Source of the DNA: Sphingoaurantiacus capsulatus
Lineage (GTDB): Bacteria > Pseudomonadota > Alphaproteobacteria > Sphingomonadales > Sphingomonadaceae
Length of the DNA: 64,000 nt
Reading direction: 5' to 3'
NCBI RefSeq assembly: GCF_042648405.1
Contig: NZ_JBHRXV010000004.1
Location: forward strand, 496,001-560,000
How positions within the stretch are numbered: the first letter of the stretch is position 1; the number at the start of each line of letters is the position of its first letter. Both the position numbers and the translations under genes were made by a program. Below are positions 17,377 to 27,559 of this stretch, in pieces. The notes below the pieces were generated by a model. It saw nothing but the letters and a program-made list of their open reading frames with translations. It ran no database searches and had not been told where the DNA came from.

Positions 17377-18713
17377 TCAGGGCCGCCCGATCGAGCTGTA
17401 AGCGATGCCCGCCGCTGCCATCTCGTCGGGGCGGTAGACGTTGCGCAGGTCGACGATCACCGGCGCGCGCATCCGCCGCTTCACCTCTGCGAGGTTGAGC
17501 GCGCGGAACTCGTTCCATTCGGTGAGGATCACCAGCACGTCGGCGCCGTCGATCGCCGCGTAGGTGCTGTCGGCGAAATTGACGTCGGGCAGCAGCGGCA
17601 TCGCCGCCGCCATGCCTTCGGGGTCATAGGCATGCACCTCGGCGCCCGAGGCCTGAAGCGTCGGCACGATGACCAGCGACGGCGCATCGCGCATGTCGTC
17701 GGTGTTGGGCTTGAAGGTCAGGCCGAGCACGGCAATTTTCTTGTCCTTCACGCTACCGCCGCAGGCAGCGATCACCCGCCGCGCCATGGCGCGCTTGCGC
17801 TCGTCGTTCACCCGCACCGCCGAATCGATGATGCGCAGCGGCACCGCGACCTCCTCGGCCGTCCGCAGCACCGCGAGCGTGTCCTTGGGGAAGCAAGAGC
17901 CGCCATAGCCCGGACCCGGATGCAGGAACNGCCGCCATAGCCCGGACCCGGATGCAGGAACTTGGCGCCGATGCGCTTGTCCATGCCGATGCCGGTCGCG
18001 ACATCCTGCACATTGGCGCCGACCGCCTCGCAGAAATCCGCCATCTCGTTGATGTAGCTGATCTTAACCGCGAGGAAGGCATTCGCCGCATATTTGATGA
18101 CCTCGGCGGTCTCGCGCCCGGTGAACAGCACCGGCACGTCGCGCAGCGACAGCGGACGATAAATGGCGGCCAGCACCGCGCGGGCGCGCTCGCTGTCGAC
18201 GCCGCACACGACGCGGTCGGGATGCATGAAATCCTCGATCGCCGCGCCCTCGCGCAGGAACTCGGGGTTCGACGCCACCTCGATCTTCTTGACGGGCGCC
18301 GCCTCGCGGACGATCGCCTCGACCTCGCGCGCGGTGCCGACGGGCACCGTCGACTTGTTGATGATGACGCAATCGCCGTCGACCGCCTCGGCGACCTGTT
18401 TCGCGGCGGCGTACACGTAGGTGAGATCGGCATGGCCGTCGCCGCGCCGGGTCGGGGTACCCACGGCGATGAAGACCGCGTCTACGCCCGCGACGCCGGC
18501 GGCGAGGTCGGTGGTGAAGCTCAGCCGTCCCGACTTGACGTTGCGGGCGACGAGGTCGGCGAGGCCGGGCTCGAAGATCGGGATTTCGCCGCGGCGCAGC
18601 CGCTCGACCACCTCGGCATTGACGTCAACGCAGACGACCTCATGCCCGAATTCGGAGAAGCAGGCGCCGGACACCAGCCCGACATAACCCGTGCCGATCA
18701 TCGCGAGGCGCAT
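17377..18713 (-). CDS. ugd: UDP-glucose 6-dehydrogenase, split by a one-N assembly join
   Basis: Oxidises UDP-glucose to UDP-glucuronate for surface polysaccharides. It has MRLAMIGTGYVGLVSGACF (NAD site), NKSTVPVGT, SNPEFLREG and EVIKYAANAFLAVKISYINE. The frame breaks at N 17930, flanked by two identical 31-base copies (17899-17929 and 17931-17961). Removing 32 bases joins GPGYGG to SCFPKDT, restoring the catalytic Cys motif and a 434-residue protein with the C-terminal domain LTFKPNTDDMRDAPS. The break is therefore almost certainly an assembly error, not a pseudogene. Confidence 0.92.
17899..17961. other. Sequence join artefact: 31-base exact duplication flanking a single N
   Basis: Bases 17899-17929 and 17931-17961 are identical and separated only by the N at 17930. 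Collapsing to one copy restores the reading frame and active-site motif of UDP-glucose dehydrogenase. This is what two contigs sharing an unmerged overlap look like. Confidence 0.93.
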
Positions 18714-18767
18714 TCTTCTACCCTTTGGAAACCCGCGCGGCGGGTAGCAGCCCGCCGGCCCTGTTGA

Positions 18768-19814
18768 CTAGCCCGCTGCGTCCTCGCGCACCGGCACCAC
18801 CTCGACGATAATGTCGCCGGGTTGCAGCTTGCTTGCAGCGACTTCCCAGAAGCCGTGGCTGCCGCCATCGCGCAGGATACGCAGGCCGAGCCCGGTGGCG
18901 ATGTCAGCGAGTGGGCGGCCAACTTCGTCAGCGCCGACCGGGCGCTCGTGGATCTCGACCGAGCCGCCGGCCATGCTCAGGTCCTGGATGTAGTCGACGG
19001 CATGGCCGCCGGCGATCGACTGGGCAAGGAGGTGGCCGCCGAAGTTGACCGGGTTGACCACGGTGTCGGCGCCGGCCTGGCGGACGACGTCTTCATTTTC
19101 CTCGTTGCGAACGCTGGCGCTGATATGCGCCTTGCGACCGAGCTTGCGCGCGGTGAGCACGATCAACGCGGTGGTGTCGTCGCGTCCGGGCGAGATGATG
19201 ACACTGGCGGCGCGGTCGATGCCGACGGCGTTCAAGGTCGCATCGCGGGTGGCGTCGCCCTTCAGCGCCATCACGCCGCACGCCTCGATCGCGACGGTCA
19301 CCCGCTCCTCGCTGGGATCGACGACGACGATCTTCGCGGGGTCATAGCCTTTGCGCAGCAGCTCGGCGACGGTCGCCGATCCGCCGTTGCCGAAGCCGCA
19401 GACGATGATGTGGCCGCTGAGTTTCTTCTCGATCATCCGCGTGCGGTACCGCTCCCAGGTGCGCCTGAAGACGAAACTATAGGCGGTGCCGAGGAAGATC
19501 AGCCAGACGAATATCCGGATCGGCGTCACGACCAGCGTATCGAACAGCCGCGCGCTCGTCGTCACCGGCACGATGTCGCCATAGCCGACGGTGGTGACGG
19601 TGATCATCGTGAAGTAGATGACGTCGAGGAAGCTGATGTGCCCGTCGACATTGTCGCGCAGGCCATCGCGATCGATCCAGTGGCCGATCACGGCAATGCT
19701 GATCAGCAGCAGGACCGCCACGACCCGCACGCCGATCGACTGCCACGGCGTCAGCCGCTCGGGCCGGCGCAGCACCAGATGTTCGCGGTGCGTGACGGGG
19801 AGGCGGCGCGGCAT
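18768..19814 (-). CDS. Potassium channel with cytoplasmic RCK (TrkA-N) domain
   Basis: 348 residues. Two transmembrane segments flank the pore loop with the selectivity filter TVGYGD (near residue 77). An RCK domain follows, with GHIIVCGFGNGGSATVAELLRKGY as its Rossmann motif, then a TrkA-C-like region ending GDIIVEVVPV. It is a tetrameric ligand-gated inner-membrane potassium channel of the Kch/MthK type. It stands 54 bases from ugd on the same strand and is divergent from the ATP-grasp gene. Ligand unknown. Confidence 0.92.
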   Translation of the reverse strand: MPRRLPVTHREHLVLRRPERLTPWQSIGVRVVAVLLLISIAVIGHWIDRDGLRDNVDGHISFLDVIYFTMITVTTVGYGDIVPVTTSARLFDTLVVTPIRIFVWLIFLGTAYSFVFRRTWERYRTRMIEKKLSGHIIVCGFGNGGSATVAELLRKGYDPAKIVVVDPSEERVTVAIEACGVMALKGDATRDATLNAVGIDRAASVIISPGRDDTTALIVLTARKLGRKAHISASVRNEENEDVVRQAGADTVVNPVNFGGHLLAQSIAGGHAVDYIQDLSMAGGSVEIHERPVGADEVGRPLADIATGLGLRILRDGGSHGFWEVAASKLQPGDIIVEVVPVREDAAG

Positions 19815-19894
19815 ATCGCATGGTTAGCGCGCGCCGCGGCGCGGCGCCACCGCCTGCAAGCAGGCCGTCACATGACGGGCGCATCAAGGCCGCG

Positions 19895-21037
19895 ATGAGC
19901 ACGCGCCTCGCCCTGATTCTCCGTCCGGTGCCGCCGCGTCTGTCGGCGCTGCCGGCCAACGGTCTGCGCGGCTATTATTACCGGCGGCTGTGGGATGGCT
20001 GGTCGATGGCGCAGCGCACGCTGGCGAAGGCGCTGACGGCGGCACGCTATGGAGCGGCCGCCCGCCGCGGTGCGCTCGCCGCGTGGCGGCTGGGCTTCAC
20101 GCCGACGATGTTCGACGAGGTCGAGGCGCGGCGGCAGCCGGGCGCGGCGCTCGCCGCCTTTCTCGACCAGGACGAGCGCAAGGGCGTCCACGCGCTGCTC
20201 AACCCCGGCGCGCTGCCCTTCGACGCCAATCCGCTGAAGAACAAGGCGCGCTTCGCCGCCTTCTGCGCCGCGCAGGGCCTGCCGGCGCCGCGCCCCGGCC
20301 CCGGCGCCGACGGCCTGATCGTCAAACCGCGTTACGGGTCGAAGGGCCGCGGCGTGCGCCGGCTGGAGCGGCGCGACGGGCAGTGGGTCGCCAATGACGG
20401 CGAGATCATCGCCGCCCTCAGCATGTCCCGCTGGGTCGCCGCGCAGGAGGCGGGCGGAATGATCGTGCAGGAGTTGCTGCGCACCAACCCGGCGCTGCGC
20501 TCAATCTCTCCGGGCGCGTTGCCGACCTTGCGCATCACCACCTGCCTGAACGAAAAGGGGGTGCCCGAGGTCGCCGACGTGGCGCTGCGCCTGTCGCTCG
20601 GCGACGACCGCGCCGCGGACAATTTCAACGCCGACAATCTGGTCTGCGGCGTCGACCGTGCGAGCGGCCGCCTCGGCCCGGCGTTGCGCCGCATCGCCGG
20701 CGGCTTTGCCGAGCTGGTAGCGCACCCGGCCACCCGCGCGCCGATCGCCGGGGAACAGCTCGCCGCGCTCGACGCCGCAATGGCGCTCGCCTGCCGCGCG
20801 CATGCGCCGCTGGCGCCAGGCTTCACGGTAATCGGTTGGGACATCGGCCTCGCGGAAAGCGGCCCGGCGCTGATCGAGGGAAATTGGAACCCGGGCTACA
20901 ACGTCATGCAGCTCGTCCACGGCCGGGGCCTCGGCGAAATGCGGCTCGGCGAACTCTATCGCCATCATCTCGACCGGCTGCCCGCCGCGACATGGCACGC
21001 GGCGGCGCCCGTCGAATGGGCGCAGCGCCGACTCTAG
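19895..21037 (+). CDS. Sugar-transfer-associated ATP-grasp protein
   Basis: 380 residues from ATG 19895 (MSTRLALILRPV); longer starts have no support. An ATP-grasp core is visible: LIVKPRYGSKGRGVRRL for nucleotide binding, then GWDIGLAESGPALIEGNWNPGYNVMQLVHG as the metal-binding end. This matches the family named for its occurrence in exopolysaccharide loci. The reaction is unknown, but ATP-grasp enzymes usually form an acyl-phosphate and ligate an amine or hydroxyl, so it may decorate a glycan. The stop overlaps the convergent transporter gene by four bases. Confidence 0.82.
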   Translation: MSTRLALILRPVPPRLSALPANGLRGYYYRRLWDGWSMAQRTLAKALTAARYGAAARRGALAAWRLGFTPTMFDEVEARRQPGAALAAFLDQDERKGVHALLNPGALPFDANPLKNKARFAAFCAAQGLPAPRPGPGADGLIVKPRYGSKGRGVRRLERRDGQWVANDGEIIAALSMSRWVAAQEAGGMIVQELLRTNPALRSISPGALPTLRITTCLNEKGVPEVADVALRLSLGDDRAADNFNADNLVCGVDRASGRLGPALRRIAGGFAELVAHPATRAPIAGEQLAALDAAMALACRAHAPLAPGFTVIGWDIGLAESGPALIEGNWNPGYNVMQLVHGRGLGEMRLGELYRHHLDRLPAATWHAAAPVEWAQRRL

Positions 21038-21906
21038 CGCGCGCGCTCGGGCAATCGCACCAGCACCAGCGCGACGAGGATGGCGATCATGCCCGCCGCC
21101 TCGAGCCCGCTCAGCCGCTCGCCGAACCAGACAAAGCCGAACGCCGCCGACAACAGCGGCTGGATCAGCAGGCCGAGCCCGGCGGCAACCGGCGCGATGT
21201 GCGGCAGCGCGAAGATGATCAGCCCCTGCCCGATCACCTGGCTGCCCAGCGCGAGCAGGACGAGCGGCGTCCAGTCGCCCGGCCAGAAGGCGCCAGGCGC
21301 CGCGAGCGCGACCGGGAGCAGCATCAGCGCGCAGACGAAGGTCGCCCAGCCCAGCGCCGCCAGCGCCGAATGGCTGCCCCGCGCGCGCTCCATCGCGACG
21401 AAATAGCCGGTGTAGAACACCGCCGCGACCAGGCAGAGCAGGTCGCCGGCGAGGTTGCGCGGCGACACGTCGGCGGACAGCCCCATCAACAGGGTGATGC
21501 CGAGGCCGGCGAGCAGCAGCGCGGCGGCGGCCGGGCGGCTCGGCCAGGTGCGCGCCACCAGATAGCCCCAGAGCGGGTAGAGAAAGCTCGCCGAATTGGC
21601 GAACAGCGCGGCGTTGGCGAGCGTCGTCCGCTCAATGCCGAGATGCCAGGTCGACAGGTCGGCGGCGAAGCAGAAGCCCGCCGCGACGAACCAGCCCCAA
21701 TGTGCCTTCGCCGGCGCGCCCTCGACCGGCGCCGCGCGCGATGCGGTCAGCCGTGCCAGCATCATCAGCGGCACGACCGCCAGTCCGACCCGCCAGAAGG
21801 CCGACGACAATGGCCCGACATCGGACAAGCGCACGAGCAGCGGCCCGGCCGAGAGGATGGCGCTGCCAAGGAGGAACATCGGAAAGGCTAAAGCTCGGCT
21901 ATTCAC
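21034..21906 (-). CDS. EamA/DMT-family transporter
   Basis: 290 residues with ten hydrophobic segments arranged as two five-helix repeats (for example AFWRVGLAVVPLMMLARL and LALGSQVIGQGLIIFALPHIAPVAAGLGLLIQPLLSAAFG). This is typical of EamA drug/metabolite exporters in the inner membrane. The substrate cannot be predicted. It is convergent with the ATP-grasp gene and divergent from the Old Yellow Enzyme gene. Confidence 0.88.
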   Translation of the reverse strand: MNSRALAFPMFLLGSAILSAGPLLVRLSDVGPLSSAFWRVGLAVVPLMMLARLTASRAAPVEGAPAKAHWGWFVAAGFCFAADLSTWHLGIERTTLANAALFANSASFLYPLWGYLVARTWPSRPAAAALLLAGLGITLLMGLSADVSPRNLAGDLLCLVAAVFYTGYFVAMERARGSHSALAALGWATFVCALMLLPVALAAPGAFWPGDWTPLVLLALGSQVIGQGLIIFALPHIAPVAAGLGLLIQPLLSAAFGFVWFGERLSGLEAAGMIAILVALVLVRLPERAR

Positions 21907-22025
21907 ACCTGAACCTTTTGGCGGTCGTGCATGGCTGCCCTGCTGTGGCAGTCAGGTGTCCGTCCGTCCACCCGTCGCCATGTCGGGGAACCCTCGGGGG
22001 AGGGTTGAACAGGAGCAAAGTTCAG

Positions 22026-23126
<1,101 letters not shown>

Positions 23127-23130
23127 ATAT

Positions 23131-23172
23131 GAAAAAGGGCCCGGCTGCCCTTCGGCGGCCGGGCCCTTTTTC
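23131..23172. terminator. Bidirectional terminator between the alkene reductase and infC
   Basis: GAAAAAGGGCCCGGC pairs exactly with GCCGGGCCCTTTTTC, extended inward by a T-G wobble and three further pairs around a CTTC loop. A-run on the left and T-run on the right let it act on both converging transcripts. Confidence 0.92.
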
Positions 23173-23193
23173 ATCTGCCTATCGGCAGGCGGG

Positions 23194-23793
23194 TCAGGTC
23201 TGCAGCTTCGGCGAAATGACCATCAGCATCTGACGGCCTTCCATCTTCGGATGCTGCTCGACCTTGGCGACCTCGACGGTGTCGGCCTGAACGCGGTGCA
23301 TCAGCTGCATGCCGATATGGCCCTGCGTCACCTCGCGACCGCGGAAGCGCAGGGTGATCTTCACCTTGTCGCCTTCCTCGATGAAGCGGTGAACCGCCTT
23401 CATCTTGGTGTCGTAGTCGTGATCATCGATGTTCGGACGCATCTTGATCTCTTTGATCTCCTGCGTCTTCTGGTTCTTGCGCGCGGCGGCAGCCTTCTTC
23501 TGCGCCTCGTACTTGAACTTGCCGATGTCGAGGAACTTCGCTACGGGCGGATCGGCGTTCGGGCTGATCTCGACCAGGTCGAGGCCGACTTCCGCGGCGG
23601 AGGCGATCGCCTCCTTCGTGTACATGACCCCGAGATTCTCGCCCTCGTGATCGATCACGCGCACCTTCTGCGAGACGATATGCTCGTTGAAGCGGGGACC
23701 GGACAGCGGCGGTGGGGGCGCGAGCCCGCGGCGGGGATAGGGCGGTGGTATGGCGTCGTCTCCTGTAGTGGGTCCGTTATTCAACGCCCGCAT
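23194..23793 (-). CDS. infC: Translation initiation factor IF-3
   Basis: Binds the 30S subunit and checks start-codon pairing. The N-domain has GPRFNEHIVSQKVRVIDHEGENLGVM and the C-domain has KEIKMRPNIDDHDYDTKMKAVHRFIEEGDKVKITLRFRGRE, both highly conserved. From ATG 23793 it is 199 residues, longer than the usual 170-185, and that ATG lacks a ribosome site. An ATA codon at 23751 has AGGAG exactly eight bases upstream and would give 185 residues. Non-AUG starts are the rule for infC autoregulation in E. coli. It lies downstream of thrS on the same strand. Confidence 0.95.
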   Translation of the reverse strand: MRALNNGPTTGDDAIPPPYPRRGLAPPPPLSGPRFNEHIVSQKVRVIDHEGENLGVMYTKEAIASAAEVGLDLVEISPNADPPVAKFLDIGKFKYEAQKKAAAARKNQKTQEIKEIKMRPNIDDHDYDTKMKAVHRFIEEGDKVKITLRFRGREVTQGHIGMQLMHRVQADTVEVAKVEQHPKMEGRQMLMVISPKLQT

Positions 23794-23865
23794 TTAATGC
23801 GGATCATGCTTTCGTGAAAGACCGTGACGGCCCCGTAGTTCCGAATCCTTGGGCGATGTGGCCGT

Positions 23866-25860
23866 TCAGCCCGCGCGCGCGAGGTCCGGCGGGGTCGCCT
23901 CGCGCACCAGCCGGGCGACGAAATCGTCGAGCTTCATCACTTCCTGGCCACCCTCGGCGCCGAGCTTCCGCACCGCGACGGTGCCTTCCTCCGCCTCGCG
24001 CTTGCCGACAACGAGGAGGTAGGGAACCTTGGCGAGGCTGTGCTCGCGCACCTTGTAGTTGATCTTCTCGTTGCGAAGATCGGCCTCGACGCGCAGCCCC
24101 GCCGCCTGCAGCTTCGCGACCGCAGCGTTGGCGAAGTCGTCGGCATCGGAGACGATCGTCGCCACCACTGCCTGCACCGGCGACAGCCAGGCCGGGAAGC
24201 GGCCGGCGTGATGCTCGATCAGGATGCCGATGAAGCGCTCGAAGGTACCGAGAATCGCGCGGTGCAGCATCACCGGGCGGTGCCGCTGGCCATCCTCGCC
24301 GACGTAGCTGGCGTCGAGGCGGTCGGGCAGCACCGTATCCGCCTGGATGGTGCCGACCTGCCAGGTCCGGCCGATGGCGTCGGTCAGGTGGAATTCGAGC
24401 TTCGGCGCATAGAAGGCGCCCTCACCCGGCAGCTCTTCCCAGCCGAATTCCTCGGTGGCGCGGCCGGCGACCTTCACCGCCTCGCGCAGGATCGCCTCGG
24501 CCTTGTCCCACATCTCGTCGCTGCCGAAGCGCTTCTCGGGGCGCAGGGCCAGCTTGATCGCGTAGCTGTCGAAGCCGAGGTCGCGATAGACGCTGTCGAG
24601 CAGGTCGCAAAAGTCGCGGATCTCCTCGATCAGCTGATCCTCGCGGCAGAAGATGTGCGCATCGTCCTGCGTGAACTGGCGGACGCGCATGATGCCATGG
24701 AGGGCGCCATGCGGCTCGTTGCGGTGGCAACAGCCGAATTCCGCCATGCGGATCGGCAGGTCGCGATAGCTCTTGATGCCCTGCCGGAAGATCAGCACGT
24801 GCGCCGGGCAGTTCATCGGCTTCAAGGCCATCAGGTCGGCATCGCCCGACAGGATCGGCCCTTCTTCCTCGGCGTTGGGAATCTCGTCGGGCACCACGAA
24901 CATGTTCTCGCGGTACTTGCCCCAGTGGCCCGACTGCTCCCACTGCCGCGCGTCCATCAGCTGCGGCGTCTTCACCTCGACATAGGCCGAGGCGTCGAGC
25001 CGGCGGCGCATATAGGCCTCGAGCTGCCGCCACAGCAGATAGCCCTTCGGGTGCCAGAACACCGACCCCTGTGCTTCCGACTGCAGGTGGAACAGGTCCA
25101 TCTCCTGGCCGATCTTGCGGTGGTCGCGCTTGCCCGCTTCCTCGAGCCGCGTCAGATGCTCGTCGAGCTGCTTCTTGTTGAGCCAGCCGGTGCCGTAGAC
25201 GCGGCTCAGCATCGCGTTCTTCTGGTCGCCACGCCAATAGGCGCCCGACACGCGCGTCAGCTTGAAAGCGTTGGGGTCGAGCTTGCCGGTCGAGGGCAGA
25301 TGCGGCCCGCGGCACATGTCGAGCCACGCGCCGGCGCGGTAGATCGTCAGCTCCTCGCCCGCCGGCAGCTCCGCCGCCCATTCCGCCTTGAAGGTCTCGC
25401 CCTGATCCTTGAAGCGGGCGATGAGCTGGTCGCGCGTCCACACCTCGCGGACGAGCTTCTCGTCGCGGGCGATGACCTTGCGCATCTCCGCCTCGATCGC
25501 CGGCAGATCCTCGTCGGTGAACGGCCGGTCCTTCGGCGCGAAGTCGTAATAGAAGCCGTCGTCGGTCGCCGGGCCGAAGGTGATCTGCGTGCCGGGGAAC
25601 AGGTTCTGCACGGCTTCGGCCAGCACATGCGCATAATCGTGGCGCACCAGTTCCAGCGCGTCGGCCTCGTCCTTCGAGGTGACGATGGCGAGGCTGACAT
25701 CTGCCTCGATCGGCCGTTCGAGGTCGCGGACCTCGCCGTTGATGCGCGCGGCGAGCGCCGCCTTGGCCAGTCCCGCACCGATCGAGCGCGCGACATCACC
25801 CGCCGTCGTGCCGCGCTGAAGCTCGCGCGCGGAACCATCGGGAAGCGTGACGCGGATCAT
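23866..25860 (-). CDS. thrS: Threonyl-tRNA synthetase
   Basis: 664 residues from ATG 25860 (MIRVTLPDGS); an in-frame GTG at 25869 is an alternative. It has an N-terminal TGS domain, an editing domain with HDYAH (HxxxH) and DMCRGPH, class II motifs including FGCCHRNEPHGALHGIMRVRQFTQDDAHIF, the zinc-site Cys in PMNCPAHVLIF, and a C-terminal anticodon-binding domain (VQAVVATIVSDADDFANAAVAKLQ). It is upstream of infC, a thrS-infC order common in bacteria. Confidence 0.97.
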   Translation of the reverse strand: MIRVTLPDGSARELQRGTTAGDVARSIGAGLAKAALAARINGEVRDLERPIEADVSLAIVTSKDEADALELVRHDYAHVLAEAVQNLFPGTQITFGPATDDGFYYDFAPKDRPFTDEDLPAIEAEMRKVIARDEKLVREVWTRDQLIARFKDQGETFKAEWAAELPAGEELTIYRAGAWLDMCRGPHLPSTGKLDPNAFKLTRVSGAYWRGDQKNAMLSRVYGTGWLNKKQLDEHLTRLEEAGKRDHRKIGQEMDLFHLQSEAQGSVFWHPKGYLLWRQLEAYMRRRLDASAYVEVKTPQLMDARQWEQSGHWGKYRENMFVVPDEIPNAEEEGPILSGDADLMALKPMNCPAHVLIFRQGIKSYRDLPIRMAEFGCCHRNEPHGALHGIMRVRQFTQDDAHIFCREDQLIEEIRDFCDLLDSVYRDLGFDSYAIKLALRPEKRFGSDEMWDKAEAILREAVKVAGRATEEFGWEELPGEGAFYAPKLEFHLTDAIGRTWQVGTIQADTVLPDRLDASYVGEDGQRHRPVMLHRAILGTFERFIGILIEHHAGRFPAWLSPVQAVVATIVSDADDFANAAVAKLQAAGLRVEADLRNEKINYKVREHSLAKVPYLLVVGKREAEEGTVAVRKLGAEGGQEVMKLDDFVARLVREATPPDLARAG

Positions 25861-25948
25861 TTCGGACACGGGAATTGGGCCTTTCCGGGCTTGGGGATAA
25901 GTCGCGCGCACCCTATGGATGGCGGCCCGACTGTCAAGGCGAGCGCAT

Positions 25949-26707
25949 ATGAGCGACCTGCGATACGTTGATCAGGGCGACATCCGCCTCGCCTATCGCC
26001 ACCGCGCGGGCGAGGGCCCCACGGTCGTTTTCCTCTCCGGCTATATGTCCGACATGAGCGGAACCAAGGCCGAGGCGCTCGATGCCTGGGCGGCGGCGGC
26101 CGGCCGCGCCTTCCTGCGCCTCGACTATTCGGGCTGCGGGGCGAGCGAGGGAGCGTTCGAGGACGGCACCATCGGCCGCTGGCGCGACGATGCGCGGGCG
26201 GTGATCGACGCCGTCGCGCCGGGGCCGCTGGTGCTGGTCGGATCGTCGATGGGCGGCTGGATCGCGCTGTTGCTTGCGGCCGCCATGCCCGAGCGGGTCG
26301 CGGCGCTGGTCGGCGTCGCCGCCGCGCCCGATTTCGTCGACTGGGGGCTGTGGGCCGACCTCAGCGAGGCCGAGCGCGAAACCTTGATGCGTGATGGGCG
26401 ACTGGAGCAGCCAAGCGACTATGGCGACCAGCCCTATGTCTACACCCGCGCGCTCGTCGAGGACGGTCGCGCCAACCGGCTGCTCGATGGTCCGGTCGCC
26501 TATTCCGGCCCGGTGCGGCTGCTGCAAGGGCAGCAGGACCCGGATGTGCCGTGGCGCCTCGCGCTCGACATCGCCGACAAGCTCAATTCATCGGACGTGC
26601 AGGTGATCCTGCTAAAAGACGGCGACCATCGGCTGTCGCGCCCGCAGGATCTTTCGCTGCTGACCGCCACCCTCGACGATTTGCCGGAGACGCCATGCGC
26701 CGCCTGA
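25949..26707 (+). CDS. Alpha/beta hydrolase, ABHD10-like
   Basis: 252 residues from ATG 25949. VFLSGYMSDMSGTKA gives the oxyanion region, GSSMGG near residue 100 is the nucleophile elbow (Ser), QDPDVP carries the acid, and KDGDHRLS the catalytic His. The pattern resembles bacterial relatives of the ABHD10 thioesterase/esterase. Soluble and cytoplasmic; substrate unknown. Divergent from thrS, and its last 13 bases overlap the next gene. Confidence 0.85.
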   Translation: MSDLRYVDQGDIRLAYRHRAGEGPTVVFLSGYMSDMSGTKAEALDAWAAAAGRAFLRLDYSGCGASEGAFEDGTIGRWRDDARAVIDAVAPGPLVLVGSSMGGWIALLLAAAMPERVAALVGVAAAPDFVDWGLWADLSEAERETLMRDGRLEQPSDYGDQPYVYTRALVEDGRANRLLDGPVAYSGPVRLLQGQQDPDVPWRLALDIADKLNSSDVQVILLKDGDHRLSRPQDLSLLTATLDDLPETPCAA

Positions 26708-27456
26708 CTCTTGCTCTCCTCATCGGCCTTACCGCCACGGCTGCCTATGCGCAGCGCAACCCGGCCGACCGCGACCGCTACGGCCGCTGCATCGCCGAAA
26801 CGCGCAGCGACGCGGCGAAGGCGGTCGAGACCGCCAACAACTGGCGCGCCGCCGGCGGCGGGCTGCCGGCGCGGCATTGCCTCGCCATGGCCTATCTGGC
26901 GCAGGAGCGTTTCGCGCCCGCCGCCGTCGCGCTGGAGCAGGCAGCGCGCGCCGCCGAGGCCGAGCGCGATCCCGCCGCCGCCGATCTCTGGGGGCAGGCG
27001 GGCAACGCCGCGCTGCTCGCCGGCGATACCGAGAAGGCGCACGCCTATCTGTCGTCGGCGCTGCTCGGCGCCGGGCCGGACAACCAGCGCCGCGGCCAGT
27101 TGCTGATCGACCGGGCGCGGGCGAGCGTCGAACTCGCCAAGCCGAGCGAGGCACGCGCCGATCTCGACCAGGCGATCCGGCTGATGCCGAAGGAGCCGGC
27201 GGCGTGGTTGCTCAGCGCGACGCTCGCCCGCCGTCAAGGCGAGCTGCTGCGCGCGTCGAGCGAGATCGCCGAGGCGGCGAAGCTGGTGCCCAACGACCCC
27301 GATATCCTGCTCGAACAGGGCAATATCGCCGGCGCGCAGGGCGACCCGGCGGCAGCGCGGACGGCGTGGGACGCGGTGGTGAAAGCCTCGCCCGATTCGC
27401 CCGCCGGCAAGGAAGCAGCAAAAGCGCTGGCGGCGAACGCCGCGCCGGCAAAGTAG
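26695..27456 (+). CDS. Secreted TPR-repeat protein
   Basis: 253 residues. A signal peptide (MRRLTLALLIGLTATAAYAQ) precedes tetratricopeptide-like helices: ARHCLAMAYLAQERFAPAAVALEQAARAA, LWGQAGNAALLAGDTEKAHAYLSSAL and PDILLEQGNIAGAQGDPAAARTAWDAVV. Probably a periplasmic scaffold. It starts inside the hydrolase gene with GGAG upstream, so expression is translationally coupled. A REP-like double hairpin lies 14 bases after the stop. Confidence 0.82.
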   Translation: MRRLTLALLIGLTATAAYAQRNPADRDRYGRCIAETRSDAAKAVETANNWRAAGGGLPARHCLAMAYLAQERFAPAAVALEQAARAAEAERDPAAADLWGQAGNAALLAGDTEKAHAYLSSALLGAGPDNQRRGQLLIDRARASVELAKPSEARADLDQAIRLMPKEPAAWLLSATLARRQGELLRASSEIAEAAKLVPNDPDILLEQGNIAGAQGDPAAARTAWDAVVKASPDSPAGKEAAKALAANAAPAK

Positions 27457-27470
27457 CTTCTCCCAACAAC

Positions 27471-27540
27471 CGTCATTCCGGCGAAAGCCGGAATCCAGTT
27501 CGACGGCCGGTCTGGATACCGGCTTTCGCCGGTATGACGG
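27471..27540. repeat. REP-like double hairpin, copy A1
   Basis: Two 8-bp stems face each other: ATTCCGGC-GAAA-GCCGGAAT and ATACCGGC-TTTC-GCCGGTAT, joined by a spacer and bounded by GTCAT and ATGAC. The same element occurs at 34421 (inverted), 52424 and 57491. Here it lies between convergent genes. Confidence 0.9.
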
Positions 27541-27559
27541 TGATGTTTGGGCCGAAACC

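Noticed and set aside
17377..18713. UDP-glucose dehydrogenase as a genuine pseudogene
   Set aside because: The only lesion coincides with an N and an exact flanking duplication; removing it restores the full conserved protein.
24040..25971. 643-codon plus-strand frame opposite thrS
   Set aside because: Antisense shadow; thrS is unambiguous on the other strand.
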